Below are positions 18,414 to 28,129 of a stretch of 64,000 nucleotides of DNA, one piece after another. This DNA comes from Spirochaetales bacterium (GTDB lineage: Bacteria; Spirochaetota; Spirochaetia; SZUA-6; RPPD01): contig JAFGJO010000032.1 of assembly GCA_016929065.1 (NCBI GenBank), positions 47,176-111,175 of the forward strand. The letters are read 5' to 3'. The position numbers and the translations under genes are program-made. The notes beneath the pieces were generated by a model. It was given only the letters and a program-made list of their open reading frames with translations. It searched no databases and was not told the origin of the DNA. How positions within the stretch are numbered: the stretch's first letter is position 1; each line of letters begins with the position of its first letter.

Positions 18414-20795
18414 ATGACCGGAGGGTATTATGATAATGACCAGCGTGAGTATGTTATCACATCTCCGGTCCTTCCCTCCCGATGGATAAATTATATCGGC
18501 ACAGTCGCTTTCGGCGGATTTATCGACCATAACGGCGGCTGTGCCCTCTGCAAGGAAGATCCTGCAAACAACCGTATTACCCGGTATATTTCACAGAATC
18601 CCGGGTCCCAACCGAATGGAAACACCTGTTATCTCCGGATCAAAACAGATGACGGCTTTGTGTTATTTTCTCCCTACTACACACCCTGCCTTGTTCCGCT
18701 CAATCTTTGGGAATGCCGGGTTGGGCTCTCCTATTCACAGTTTATTGCCGTAAAATACGGGATTCACATTACTATTAATGTATTCGTCCCAAAAAACTCA
18801 CTGCGGGTTATACACTGGTATACTATTAAAAATACAGCACATGCACCGATAGAGGCCGATCTTGTCCCGGTCGTCATCTACAGTCATTTTGATGCATTAA
18901 AAAACATCACCAACCGCGACTGGGTAGGCCAGACAATGCAGAGCAGACTCCACACCGGTCCCGCCGGAAAAAAACTGCTTGCACAATCCGCTTTTATGAA
19001 AAAAGATACCGCATTCAATTTTTTCTGTTCCTCGCCGGAATTTACGTCTTTTGAAAGCAGGCGGGATGTTTTCCTGGGTGACTTCGGCTACGGCAGCTGG
19101 CAGCAGCCGAAGAGCCTGCGTGAGGATGAACTTTCAAATGGAATCGCCCTGGGGGGAGAAAATATCGGCGCGTTGATGATCCACTGCGGAAATATCGCTC
19201 CCGGTGAATCAGTGGATGTGATTACCCAGCTGGGCCAGTCAACCTCACTGGAAAAAGAATGGAAGACGATTAATCATTATGAAGACATCGATGCGGTCTC
19301 ATCGAGCCTCGCCGAACTCAAGACAGAATGGGATTCACGGCTTTCCGTCATGACCGTAGCAGCACCGGATCAGTCATTTTCTGACATGGTTAACATCCTG
19401 CTTCCGCATCAATGCAGCATTACTGCTGCATGGTCACGGGATTTATCATCCTTCCAGACAGGATTTGGAGACCGGGGCACCGGCTTCCGCGACGCATGCC
19501 AGGATATCACCGGCCTGGTGGTGCATGATCCAAAAACGGCAAAATCGCTGTTATCGAAACTGGCCTCCATGCAATGTGAAGACGGCCACGCCATGCATCA
19601 ATTCTCACGGCTTACGATGGAGGCAGTTGCCGGCGACAGCAGGGAACATTCCGACCGGCCGCCTTTTTACAGCGATGATCATCTGTGGCTCATTATCGCG
19701 GTCACCCGGTACCTGAAGGAAACAGGCGACATGGATTTTCTTTCAGCGCAATTCCCTTTTTATAACCACGATAGCCCGGTAGAAACCCGTTCGTCCGCTT
19801 CCCTTCTGGAACACCTCTCCAGGGCGTGTGGGTTCACCCGAAATCATACCGGATTCCACGACCTGCCGCTCCTGGGGTTTGCAGACTGGAATGACACCGT
19901 CAACCTTCCGGCAGGTGCAGAATCAGTGTTCTCTGCATGTCTGTACGGCAAGGCCCTGCTGGAAATGGAGGAGTTGTTCCAGTTCCTTGGCGAGAACCCC
20001 AGGGCGGCTGAATGCAGGACGCTGTATGAGGAAATGAAGCATACCGTCAATACAAAGGCCTGGGACGGGGAATGGTATATTGGATATTTTGATCATGAAA
20101 GAAAGCCGGTCGGTTCTGCGCAAAACACCTATGGAAAAATATTCGGCCATGTCCAGTCGTGGGCGATACTATCCGGTTTTGCCGATGCCGGGCGCGCCGC
20201 AGCGACCCTCTCATCGGTCAGAAAATGGCTTGACACACCTGTCGGGGTCAAACTGAGCGCGCCCGGGTATTCCGGGTATGATCCAATGCTGGGCGGAGTG
20301 AGCACCTACCCGCCAGGAACAAAAGAAAACGGAGGGGTATTCTGTCATGCTCACGCGTGGATGATTATTGCAGAAGCCATGTGCGGCAACAGCGACCGGG
20401 CCTATGAATTATTCTGTACAATCAATCCCATGAAAAAAAATGATTCAATCGAGACGTATGAAATGGAGCCATACTGCATGTCGCAGAATATTCTTTCAAA
20501 CGAACATCCCCATGCGGGAAAAGCAAGAAACAGTTGGTTGACGGGCACATCGGCATGGACATACAGGGCCGCTATGGAGTATATTATCGGCATAAAACCG
20601 GATTATCAGACACTGACTATAAATCCATGCATACCTTCATCTTGGGAACGAATTCTTGTAAAAAGAATATTTCGGGGGAAGCTTTTTCAATTTGAAATTA
20701 CCAATCCGGATCATATTGAAAAGGGGATCCCCGCAATTACCCAAACCGGCAGAAATGAATTTATTGTTCAGATTCAAAAAAAGGAAGAAAAATGA
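18414..20795 (+). CDS. GH94-family phosphorylase, divergent paralogue (substrate uncertain)
   Basis: YYDNDQREYVITSPVLPSRWINYIG; RGTGFRDACQDITG; GFADWNDTVNLP; ENGGVFCHAHAWM; WLTGTSAWTY. Core motifs kept, N-terminal substrate region diverged. Confidence 0.88.
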   Translation: MTGGYYDNDQREYVITSPVLPSRWINYIGTVAFGGFIDHNGGCALCKEDPANNRITRYISQNPGSQPNGNTCYLRIKTDDGFVLFSPYYTPCLVPLNLWECRVGLSYSQFIAVKYGIHITINVFVPKNSLRVIHWYTIKNTAHAPIEADLVPVVIYSHFDALKNITNRDWVGQTMQSRLHTGPAGKKLLAQSAFMKKDTAFNFFCSSPEFTSFESRRDVFLGDFGYGSWQQPKSLREDELSNGIALGGENIGALMIHCGNIAPGESVDVITQLGQSTSLEKEWKTINHYEDIDAVSSSLAELKTEWDSRLSVMTVAAPDQSFSDMVNILLPHQCSITAAWSRDLSSFQTGFGDRGTGFRDACQDITGLVVHDPKTAKSLLSKLASMQCEDGHAMHQFSRLTMEAVAGDSREHSDRPPFYSDDHLWLIIAVTRYLKETGDMDFLSAQFPFYNHDSPVETRSSASLLEHLSRACGFTRNHTGFHDLPLLGFADWNDTVNLPAGAESVFSACLYGKALLEMEELFQFLGENPRAAECRTLYEEMKHTVNTKAWDGEWYIGYFDHERKPVGSAQNTYGKIFGHVQSWAILSGFADAGRAAATLSSVRKWLDTPVGVKLSAPGYSGYDPMLGGVSTYPPGTKENGGVFCHAHAWMIIAEAMCGNSDRAYELFCTINPMKKNDSIETYEMEPYCMSQNILSNEHPHAGKARNSWLTGTSAWTYRAAMEYIIGIKPDYQTLTINPCIPSSWERILVKRIFRGKLFQFEITNPDHIEKGIPAITQTGRNEFIVQIQKKEEK

Positions 20796-21934
20796 AAACA
20801 ATCAACATTTCACGCGTACTGCGCCTTTTATGGCAGAAAAAAGGAATAACCCGCATCGATATTGCTGAAAAATTAAGTCTGGACAAATCGACAATAACAA
20901 AAATAATGAATATTCTTCTTGACCGCCAATTTGTACTGGAGATGTCCGAAGGTGAAGCCGGACCTCAGGGTGGCAGAAAACCCATTCACCTCACCATCAA
21001 CAAGGACTTTGGATGTGTAGCCGGATTTGAAGTCCAGCCGAATTACTGGAAACTGATCGTCGTCAACCTCGAAGGAGACATGGTGTATACCCACACCCAG
21101 GCCACCCAGATAAACGCAGACAACATCATCCCGGTTCTGATCGACGCAGTTGGTTTCCTGAAAACCAAAATGGACGAACTGAATAAAAAACTCATCGGCA
21201 TCGGTATCGGTGCCTCGGGAATAATGAATCCGCAGCGGGGAATCATCAATCAGTCCATCCCTTTGCAGATCAACACGCCGGTTGATATCCTTACTCCCCT
21301 CTCTGAACATATTGATGTCCCCCTGTACCTCGATAATGATGCGAACTGCGGCGCATGGGGAGAATTGGCATTCCACAAGAGTCCACATCTCCAGAATTTC
21401 ATTTTTCTTCTCATCGAAATCCGCGAAGATGAAATTATCCAGAAAAAATTCGGCGGCTTGGCTGTTGGACTTGGGGTTGTGCTCAACAACAAGGTGTATT
21501 ACGGCTCAAGCTTTTCGGCCGGGGAGTTCCGCAGCGTTTTTTCCAAGAAAGAAGACATCAACCAGTTTTCACTCCATATCGATGATGTTGTTTCAATCAA
21601 CAGGAAAAGGGAAACCTTTATCCGGTTTGCAGATGAAATAGCGGAAAACATTGCCCTTCTGGTAAATGTATTGAACGTGAGCAATGTGTTTATCGCTCAT
21701 ATCAATGTTCATTTCCATGATGTATTGATCCCCATCCTTGAAAAAACAATCCAGGAAAAATCTCCATACCAGATGCAGCCTCCCTGCGTCATCACCAACT
21801 CGTCGTACGGCGAGGAGGCTGTCGCCTACGGGGCAGCAGGAATCATTCTTGAGCATATCTTCGCACACCCCGAGATCCCTCAGTCCTCTGAGCGAAAGGT
21901 CATTGACCCGATAGATATTATCCTGACAATCTGA
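20792..21934 (+). CDS. ROK-family transcriptional regulator (XylR/NagC-like)
   Basis: N-terminal HTH (GITRIDIAEKLSLDKSTITKIMNILLDRQFV) plus ROK sugar-kinase fold (IGIGIGASGIMNPQRGII; DNDANCGAWGE). ATGA overlap with the upstream gene. Confidence 0.92.
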   Translation: MKTINISRVLRLLWQKKGITRIDIAEKLSLDKSTITKIMNILLDRQFVLEMSEGEAGPQGGRKPIHLTINKDFGCVAGFEVQPNYWKLIVVNLEGDMVYTHTQATQINADNIIPVLIDAVGFLKTKMDELNKKLIGIGIGASGIMNPQRGIINQSIPLQINTPVDILTPLSEHIDVPLYLDNDANCGAWGELAFHKSPHLQNFIFLLIEIREDEIIQKKFGGLAVGLGVVLNNKVYYGSSFSAGEFRSVFSKKEDINQFSLHIDDVVSINRKRETFIRFADEIAENIALLVNVLNVSNVFIAHINVHFHDVLIPILEKTIQEKSPYQMQPPCVITNSSYGEEAVAYGAAGIILEHIFAHPEIPQSSERKVIDPIDIILTI

Positions 21935-21987
21935 ACAGTATTGGAAATTCACAACATCTGCTGGCAGACTGTTTTTTGGAAAGATAT

Positions 21988-22016
21988 TTGAATTTATGAT
22001 CCATACCGCTTAAAAT
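21988..22016 (+). promoter_or_regulatory. Sigma70-like promoter abutting an ATG (candidate leaderless)
   Basis: TTGAAT - 17 nt - TAAAAT, then 7 nt (TCAGTAT) to ATG at 22024. Confidence 0.5.
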
Positions 22017-22023
22017 TCAGTAT

Positions 22024-23106
22024 ATGGACAATCATCAGTTTAAACCGGGAACGATTCATTATTTACTGTTGACCGCAGCATGCGCACTGCTGTTTTTCAC
22101 CGCCTGCAACAGGGAACCATCGCCGGCAATTGCCGACACATCACAAAGCTCAGCCGGCCCCTACAGAATCCTGCATATCATGAGTTATCACTCTCCCTGG
22201 GTATGGACCGATGACCAGTTTGCCGGATTCAAGGAAGGGCTGAACCTCACTAATGTGGAATACAAGGTGCACCAGATGGATACATTTGGAAAGGATGACC
22301 CGCAGCTTCTAAAACTCGCGGGGAAAAGGGCCCGTGACATGATTGAATCATGGAAACCCGACCTGGTATATACGAGTGATGATTATGCACAGAAATATGT
22401 TGCCACCTATTACCTGAACTCATCAATACCGTTTGTATTCAGCGGCGTAAACCAGGATCCATCAGAATACGGCTTTGATACCGCAAATAATGTCACCGGA
22501 GTACTTGAACGGCTCCATATTGTCGAGACAATATCCCTGCTGAAAAAAACAATCCCGAAAACAAAGCTGAAAACAATCGCGGTAATTCTTGACAATAATA
22601 TCAGCTACGAGGGCGTGCTCGAGGATATGAAGAAAAAAATCACCGAGTTCCCCGAACTTGATTTTTCAATATGGAAAACAATTGAGACCTTTTCCGATTT
22701 CAAGAAGACGATAAAAGACCTTCACGGGAAGGCTGATGCACTCTGTATCATCGGTATTTCCCAGTTCAAGGATGAACAGGGAAAAAGTGTTGGCTATACC
22801 GAACTGTTACGCTGGGTGGCGGAAAATTCAAAAATTCCGGATTTCAGTTTTTGGGAGGACCGCAGTTCATACGGGATTCTCTGCACCGTATCGGTTTCAG
22901 CACTCGAACAGGGCCGCGTGGCTGGAAAAATTGCACAGCAGATACTCGCCGAAAAGAAATCCCCAAAGGATATCCCTGTTCTGGCGACCTCAAAAGGGAA
23001 AGCAATCATCAATCTGCGGCGTATTAAAGATCTTGGAATTCCGTATCCTCCTGCGGGCGTTCTGCTCTCTTCCATGGTGATCGAAAAATACAATTGGGAG
23101 CAGTAA
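22024..23106 (+). CDS. ABC-type substrate-binding lipoprotein (ABC_sub_bind-like), probable sensor partner
   Basis: Lipobox FFTAC; YRILHIMSYHSPWVWTDDQFAGFKEGLN...; immediately followed by a kinase gene. Confidence 0.8.
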   Translation: MDNHQFKPGTIHYLLLTAACALLFFTACNREPSPAIADTSQSSAGPYRILHIMSYHSPWVWTDDQFAGFKEGLNLTNVEYKVHQMDTFGKDDPQLLKLAGKRARDMIESWKPDLVYTSDDYAQKYVATYYLNSSIPFVFSGVNQDPSEYGFDTANNVTGVLERLHIVETISLLKKTIPKTKLKTIAVILDNNISYEGVLEDMKKKITEFPELDFSIWKTIETFSDFKKTIKDLHGKADALCIIGISQFKDEQGKSVGYTELLRWVAENSKIPDFSFWEDRSSYGILCTVSVSALEQGRVAGKIAQQILAEKKSPKDIPVLATSKGKAIINLRRIKDLGIPYPPAGVLLSSMVIEKYNWEQ

Positions 23107-25149
23107 GTGCGTTTAAAAAAAACCCTTCGGAGAAAAATTATTGTTATCTGCCTGGTTTTTCTGTTTCTTGGAATTTCAATAAATACAACCGTCCATACCG
23201 CCGTATTTATCAGCAATTTCTCCGATGCCATCATCTCACGTGCACAGATTTTGGCCTCAACACTGAAATACAAACTGGACCATCTGATTGCGCTCCATAT
23301 TCCAATAACCAACATTGAAGACTTTGAAACCGAGTGCGGAATTGTCACCTCAACCTATCATGATATTTCCCATGCTCTTGTCGTCGATACATCCGGAAAA
23401 GTCCTTTTTCACAACAATCCGGACGAGCAGGGCAAGTACTTCCAGTTTCCAACAGGCACACCCGGTATCACCAATTTTGACAAAAAAAATGGAACCCACT
23501 TTCATACGGAAGATTTTGAAAATGTTGCCGTACCTGTCCTTGATGCCTCGCACCATAATGTCATCGGGGCGATTATCATTGGATTTCCCCGCGACCTGCT
23601 CACCGGAAAACTGCAGGGAATGATCGTCAACACCCTGGTCGTTACTATTTTACTCATCGCCGTCATGCTGATTTTTTTTGTATTTATTCTCACCTCGTGG
23701 GTCACCCGGCCATTAGCCGATTTGGTTACGACAATTGAAAATATCCGGTCAGGCGGTTCGCTCAACATAAACAACAATACGATTCAATCGTCCGATGAAA
23801 TTGGCCAATTGTCTGTTGCATTCTATAATCTGCTCAGTGAATTAAAAGCAAGTCAGATTCAGCTTGAACACCACACCCAGGAACTGGAAATTAAAGTCGA
23901 GGCCAGAACCCGGGAGCTGAACAATGTGAACAACAACCTGATGGCCCACATTGCCGCACTTGAACACGCGAAAGAAGAGGAAAAACGCCTGCAGAAACAG
24001 CTTGAACGGTCGCAGAAACTGGAAGCAATCGGCAACCTTGCAAGCGGAGTCGCCCATGACCTCAATAATATTCTTTCAGGGCTCATCAATTACCCGGAAC
24101 TTCTTCTTATGGAAATGCCTTCCGACAGCCCGTTTATCACTCCCATTATCAATATTAAACGCTCCGGAGAACGCGCAGCGGCAATGGTACAGGACTTGCT
24201 CACCCTGGCACGCCGTGGTGTTGCACTGACTGTCCCGGTCAATATCAATGATGTCATCAATGAGTTTGTTTCCAGCCCTGAATACGAAAGCCTTTTTAAT
24301 TCGCATACAGAAATAAAAATCACAATTAATTTACACAAGCCGCTTGCAAATATCATGGGAACCCCCTTTCATATTACCAAGGTCCTCATGAATCTGGTCA
24401 CCAACAGTGCAGAGGCAATTGTCGAACAGGGAGAAATACGCATATCCACAGAAATCAGATCGCTGAAAAAAAAATACAAGGGATTCGAAATAATACCCCC
24501 CGGCGAATATGTTGTTGTGCGGATAACAGATGATGGAGTGGGAATTGCAAAGGAACATATAGAAAAAATTTTTGAGCCGTTTTACACAAAAAAGGTTCTG
24601 GGCCGGAGGAGCGGAACGGGCCTCGGCATGTCGGTGGTCTACAGCACCGTCAAAGATCATGCAGGATATATTGATGTAAAAAGCGCTCCCGGCAATGGGA
24701 CAGACGTCACCATGTATTTCCCCCCAACCACCCGGACTGCAGAGTCAATCGACAAAGCAATACCCTTTGAAGAATACATTGGAAAAGGGGAAAAAATTCT
24801 GGTCGTTGACGATATGGCGGAACAGCGGGATATCGCGCTCACGCTGCTTGCCAGGCTTGGCTACAAGGGGGTGAGTGTCTCCGGTGGCGAGGAAGCGGTT
24901 GAATACATAAAGAAACACTCTGTTGACTGCGTCATTCTCGACATGATCATGGACCCGGGAATAGACGGGCATGAAACCTTTCAACGGATCCTGAAAATCA
25001 ACCCCGCACAGAAGGCTCTCATTACCAGCGGATTTGCAGAAACCGGCAGAGTGCTTGACATGCAGAAACTGGGTGCCGGTGCATTTGTCAAAAAACCCTA
25101 TACAATCGACAAGCTCGGTATTGCTTTGAAAAACGAGCTTGGACAATGA
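23107..25149 (+). CDS. Membrane hybrid histidine kinase with C-terminal receiver
   Basis: GTG start directly after the upstream stop. Periplasmic sensor, HAMP-like region, H-box SGVAHDLNNILSGLINYPE, N-box TNSAEAI, G-box DDGVGIAKEHIEKIFEPFYTKK..GTGLGMSVVYSTV, receiver LVVDDMAEQRD...DCVILDMIMDPGIDG. Confidence 0.95.
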   Translation: MRLKKTLRRKIIVICLVFLFLGISINTTVHTAVFISNFSDAIISRAQILASTLKYKLDHLIALHIPITNIEDFETECGIVTSTYHDISHALVVDTSGKVLFHNNPDEQGKYFQFPTGTPGITNFDKKNGTHFHTEDFENVAVPVLDASHHNVIGAIIIGFPRDLLTGKLQGMIVNTLVVTILLIAVMLIFFVFILTSWVTRPLADLVTTIENIRSGGSLNINNNTIQSSDEIGQLSVAFYNLLSELKASQIQLEHHTQELEIKVEARTRELNNVNNNLMAHIAALEHAKEEEKRLQKQLERSQKLEAIGNLASGVAHDLNNILSGLINYPELLLMEMPSDSPFITPIINIKRSGERAAAMVQDLLTLARRGVALTVPVNINDVINEFVSSPEYESLFNSHTEIKITINLHKPLANIMGTPFHITKVLMNLVTNSAEAIVEQGEIRISTEIRSLKKKYKGFEIIPPGEYVVVRITDDGVGIAKEHIEKIFEPFYTKKVLGRRSGTGLGMSVVYSTVKDHAGYIDVKSAPGNGTDVTMYFPPTTRTAESIDKAIPFEEYIGKGEKILVVDDMAEQRDIALTLLARLGYKGVSVSGGEEAVEYIKKHSVDCVILDMIMDPGIDGHETFQRILKINPAQKALITSGFAETGRVLDMQKLGAGAFVKKPYTIDKLGIALKNELGQ

Positions 25150-25192
25150 TGTATTCCGTTGCCGGAATTATCCGCTCATCGTTTTCATGACC

Positions 25193-25221
25193 AAAAAAAC
25201 CCCGGCAAAATGTGCCGGGGT
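25193..25221 (-). terminator. Rho-independent terminator (reverse strand)
   Basis: Reverse strand: ACCCCGGCA-catttTGCCGGGGT followed by TTTTTTT; between convergent genes. Confidence 0.85.
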
Positions 25222-25245
25222 GAGTGGTTTGTATTCCAAAAATTG

Positions 25246-25857
25246 TTACAGTCCGATTATTGTCTTGAACGCGAATCCCAGCATGACCAGAAGCCCAAGT
25301 TTTTCCATGGTATCTGCGTACACTAGCACGCCGACGGCTCCAAGCAGCATGAGAATCACTCCGAAAAACCGCAGAAGCACATTCAGGGTGATCTGGTTGA
25401 TCCCGATCTGCAGTGCCGCAATTTCTTCCTGTTTGTCTTCAAGCTGTTTTTTTACCGATTCAGCTTCTTTTGCCTTTTCAAAGTTTACCAGGCTGATCTG
25501 ATAATTATATTCCGATAAATCCTTTTTATAAGCTTCTTCGGCTGATTTGAATGCTTCTTCTTCTGCAGCTTTCATTTCCTCATACTTCTTCAGCCGCTGT
25601 TCATATTGCGCTGTTTCCTCTGCTGCTGCATCGTCTGCCGGTTTTACCGGGGCAATCAGCCGTGTTGAGAAATCAACCGGCGCAGCGGGCTTCTCCAGTT
25701 TGTATTTTTCCTCGACCTCTTTTTTAAATGCTTCAAGATCTGCTTTTGCTGTGGAAAATACCGCGACATTGTTTGTTTCGATAAAAACCGCAGCTGCCAT
25801 GACAAGAATACCAAGTACAACGAGTATCCGTGCTCCAAGCAAAATTTTTCCGTTCAT
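25246..25857 (-). CDS. Hypothetical membrane protein with central coiled coil
   Basis: 203 aa; two terminal hydrophobic segments flanking a charged Glu/Lys/Ala-rich helix; SD AAGGAG before the ATG. Confidence 0.75.
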   Translation of the reverse strand: MNGKILLGARILVVLGILVMAAAVFIETNNVAVFSTAKADLEAFKKEVEEKYKLEKPAAPVDFSTRLIAPVKPADDAAAEETAQYEQRLKKYEEMKAAEEEAFKSAEEAYKKDLSEYNYQISLVNFEKAKEAESVKKQLEDKQEEIAALQIGINQITLNVLLRFFGVILMLLGAVGVLVYADTMEKLGLLVMLGFAFKTIIGL

Positions 25858-25898
25858 GTACTGCTCCTTTCAATGCTGTAAAAACATAATATTGGAAA

Positions 25899-26768
25899 TT
25901 ATTTGAACATTTTCTCCACGCCGTACGACCGCTGTTCGGTGCGGGTCTCGGTCTTTTTCTGAGTTGAGTAAGAAAGTCCGCCGCCGCTTCCATCCGAGTT
26001 CATCAAAGCATAGTATGGACGCGGGTCTGTCTGTATACTCAAGGAGATCTGACGGTACCCTTCTTCCTGGTACCAGGTACTGTTGTTTTCCTTGCCGTAC
26101 TGGTAATACATCAGCCCCTTCAACAGATATCCCCATGCCAGATCAAGCGGAATCCTTCTGCTCTCTGCGATATGAATATTCACCTGTTCGACTGCTCTTC
26201 TGAAATTCCCCTTGTACTTATAGCGCTGGTCAAAAAAATGCGCGGCACGCATCATATGCGTTCCCTCAATATCCTCGTATTCTTCCACGACCTCAACTGT
26301 GTACCCGGTTAAATCCAGTTCAATCAGTTTTTCGATCATTGCTTCCAGGCTCATATTCGGGCTCAGATACGCCTTGATCGATTCGGTCTGCTCAAAAAAT
26401 ATATTGACGATTGTCCATATGCCGTCTTTTTTTTCGAGCTTCCAGTATTCAGCCGTGTTGACAAGACCAAACTCCACCGACTTCATTTTCAGCTCCACCC
26501 GGGCATATGCATGTGAAAAGCTTTTTATCTTAATTTCCGCGACCGTATAGCTCATGATAAACTTGTCCAGCCACTGTTTCCCCGAGCGGGTAATTGACCG
26601 CTCATGGTCGTGCATGGCTAAGAGCTCAAGCTTGGTCACGTTCTGTTGCATGCGCGCACGGTAAACCGCCTCAATGACTTCCTCCGGATTCCGGTTCAAT
26701 GCGCCCAGCATGCTTACGGAAAAAGCGGAAAAAATAAAAATACAAAAAACAAAAAATAATCGTCTCAT
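25899..26768 (-). CDS. Hypothetical exported protein
   Basis: Signal peptide MRRLFFVFCIFIFSAFSVSMLGA; NTF2/SnoaL-like segment suggested by VIEAVYRARMQQNVTKLELLAMHD...KKDGIWTIVNIFFEQT. Confidence 0.75.
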   Translation of the reverse strand: MRRLFFVFCIFIFSAFSVSMLGALNRNPEEVIEAVYRARMQQNVTKLELLAMHDHERSITRSGKQWLDKFIMSYTVAEIKIKSFSHAYARVELKMKSVEFGLVNTAEYWKLEKKDGIWTIVNIFFEQTESIKAYLSPNMSLEAMIEKLIELDLTGYTVEVVEEYEDIEGTHMMRAAHFFDQRYKYKGNFRRAVEQVNIHIAESRRIPLDLAWGYLLKGLMYYQYGKENNSTWYQEEGYRQISLSIQTDPRPYYALMNSDGSGGGLSYSTQKKTETRTEQRSYGVEKMFK

Positions 26769-26774
26769 GGTATT

Positions 26775-26802
26775 ATTGTAGGCCATCTTTTATTTTATGC
26801 AA
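26775..26802 (-). promoter_or_regulatory. Sigma70-like promoter abutting an ATG (candidate leaderless)
   Basis: Reverse strand TTGCAT - 16 nt - TACAAT, then 6 nt (AATACC) to ATG at 26768. Confidence 0.45.
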
Positions 26803-26809
26803 GTTTTTT

Positions 26810-28129
26810 TTATTGCGCAATAAAGGTGACCCCAACCTCGGTGTAATATTTCTCGCCCTCTGCAGGACGCATCATATATGCTCCCCGCCCCTTGTCACAT
26901 TTTATTTTCACGGTAAAAAAATCGCCGTTCCACTTCTCCGGTGTATACAGTCCCGCTCCCTGATATATTTTTCCATCCCTGCTGAAAAACTTCGCATTTT
27001 TGTCCGGAAAGCGGACACTTAATCCGACATTATTGCGGTCAATTTTCCCCACATACCGGATGGTCACTTCGACCTCTGCCCCGTAACTCACTTTCTTGGG
27101 AATACTCGAAACAATCTCGAGCCACAGATCCATATACATGACATTGCAGTAGTATTCATAATCATCGCCGTCTCCGCGGAATACTCCGATGCCGATATTA
27201 TTATAGTTTTTTGCAAGCACCACTTTCTTGAGATCGGATTCCATGACCTTTTTGACAAACTCCTGCGCGACGCGCTCCGGCGAATTGCCCATAACTACAG
27301 CAAAGAACTGGCCGACATCCCCAATCAGCTCGGGAGCGAAAACCAGCTTACGGCCTTCCATGCCCATACCATACTGGTCCACAAATCCGGAGAACTGGTA
27401 GACCTGCATGTTCATGCTGTGATACCGGCTTAAGCCCGCCAGCCGCTGGCTGTAATTGAACGGCACAAGCCCCGCCTTTTTCCGTTCCGCATTAAAGGCC
27501 TTGAATATAAGTTCCTCGATATCAAGAAATTCCTGCGGGACGGATTCGGACAGTTCAAAACCCTTGGCCTGGTATTGGTAGGAATTGAAATCCGCGTTTG
27601 AGCTATGTATTTTCGCCAGTTCCTGGCTTGAAAGTTTCACCGCCTTGATGCCGCTGGAGGCTTTTTCATCAATTCCGGACAACAGCTTGACCACGATTTC
27701 ATCCTGCATGGCAAATATTTCATGGATTGTCCCGTCAAGTTTCAGACTGGAAATCACCATGCCCTTCTGAACATGGGTAAGCCGCGCGGTGAGCCGGACA
27801 TCCTGTCCGATCATCGTATATTCACCGGAGAGGATGACATTTGCCCCCACCTGTTTTCCCACCCTGAGGACCTTGTCTTTTTCAACCAGTCCCGAAAGCT
27901 GGTACGCCAGTTCATCAAGCGCTTTTTTCCGGTCTTGCGTGCTGATAACAGCTATATCCTGAATTTGAGACAAATCCGATATCACCGAGGCCTCGATGCC
28001 GAACCCCAGCCAGGAATATTCCTCACTCGAATTATTGCAGAACGGAGATACCAGGATACTCAGATTCTCCGCAGCCAATAAGCCATGGGAACAGACAATG
28101 AGCAAGGCAACAATAAACAGCTTTTTCAT
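26810..28129 (-). CDS. Exported fusion of a CsgG/FlgO-like N-terminal domain and a CAP/SCP-like domain
   Basis: Signal peptide; LSILVSPFCNNSSEEYSWLGFGIEASVISDLSQIQDIAVISTQDRKKALDELAYQLSG (CsgG/FlgO-like); EELIFKAFNAERKKAGLVPFNYSQRLAGLSRYHSMNM...NNIGIGV (CAP-like). Confidence 0.65.
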   Translation of the reverse strand: MKKLFIVALLIVCSHGLLAAENLSILVSPFCNNSSEEYSWLGFGIEASVISDLSQIQDIAVISTQDRKKALDELAYQLSGLVEKDKVLRVGKQVGANVILSGEYTMIGQDVRLTARLTHVQKGMVISSLKLDGTIHEIFAMQDEIVVKLLSGIDEKASSGIKAVKLSSQELAKIHSSNADFNSYQYQAKGFELSESVPQEFLDIEELIFKAFNAERKKAGLVPFNYSQRLAGLSRYHSMNMQVYQFSGFVDQYGMGMEGRKLVFAPELIGDVGQFFAVVMGNSPERVAQEFVKKVMESDLKKVVLAKNYNNIGIGVFRGDGDDYEYYCNVMYMDLWLEIVSSIPKKVSYGAEVEVTIRYVGKIDRNNVGLSVRFPDKNAKFFSRDGKIYQGAGLYTPEKWNGDFFTVKIKCDKGRGAYMMRPAEGEKYYTEVGVTFIAQ

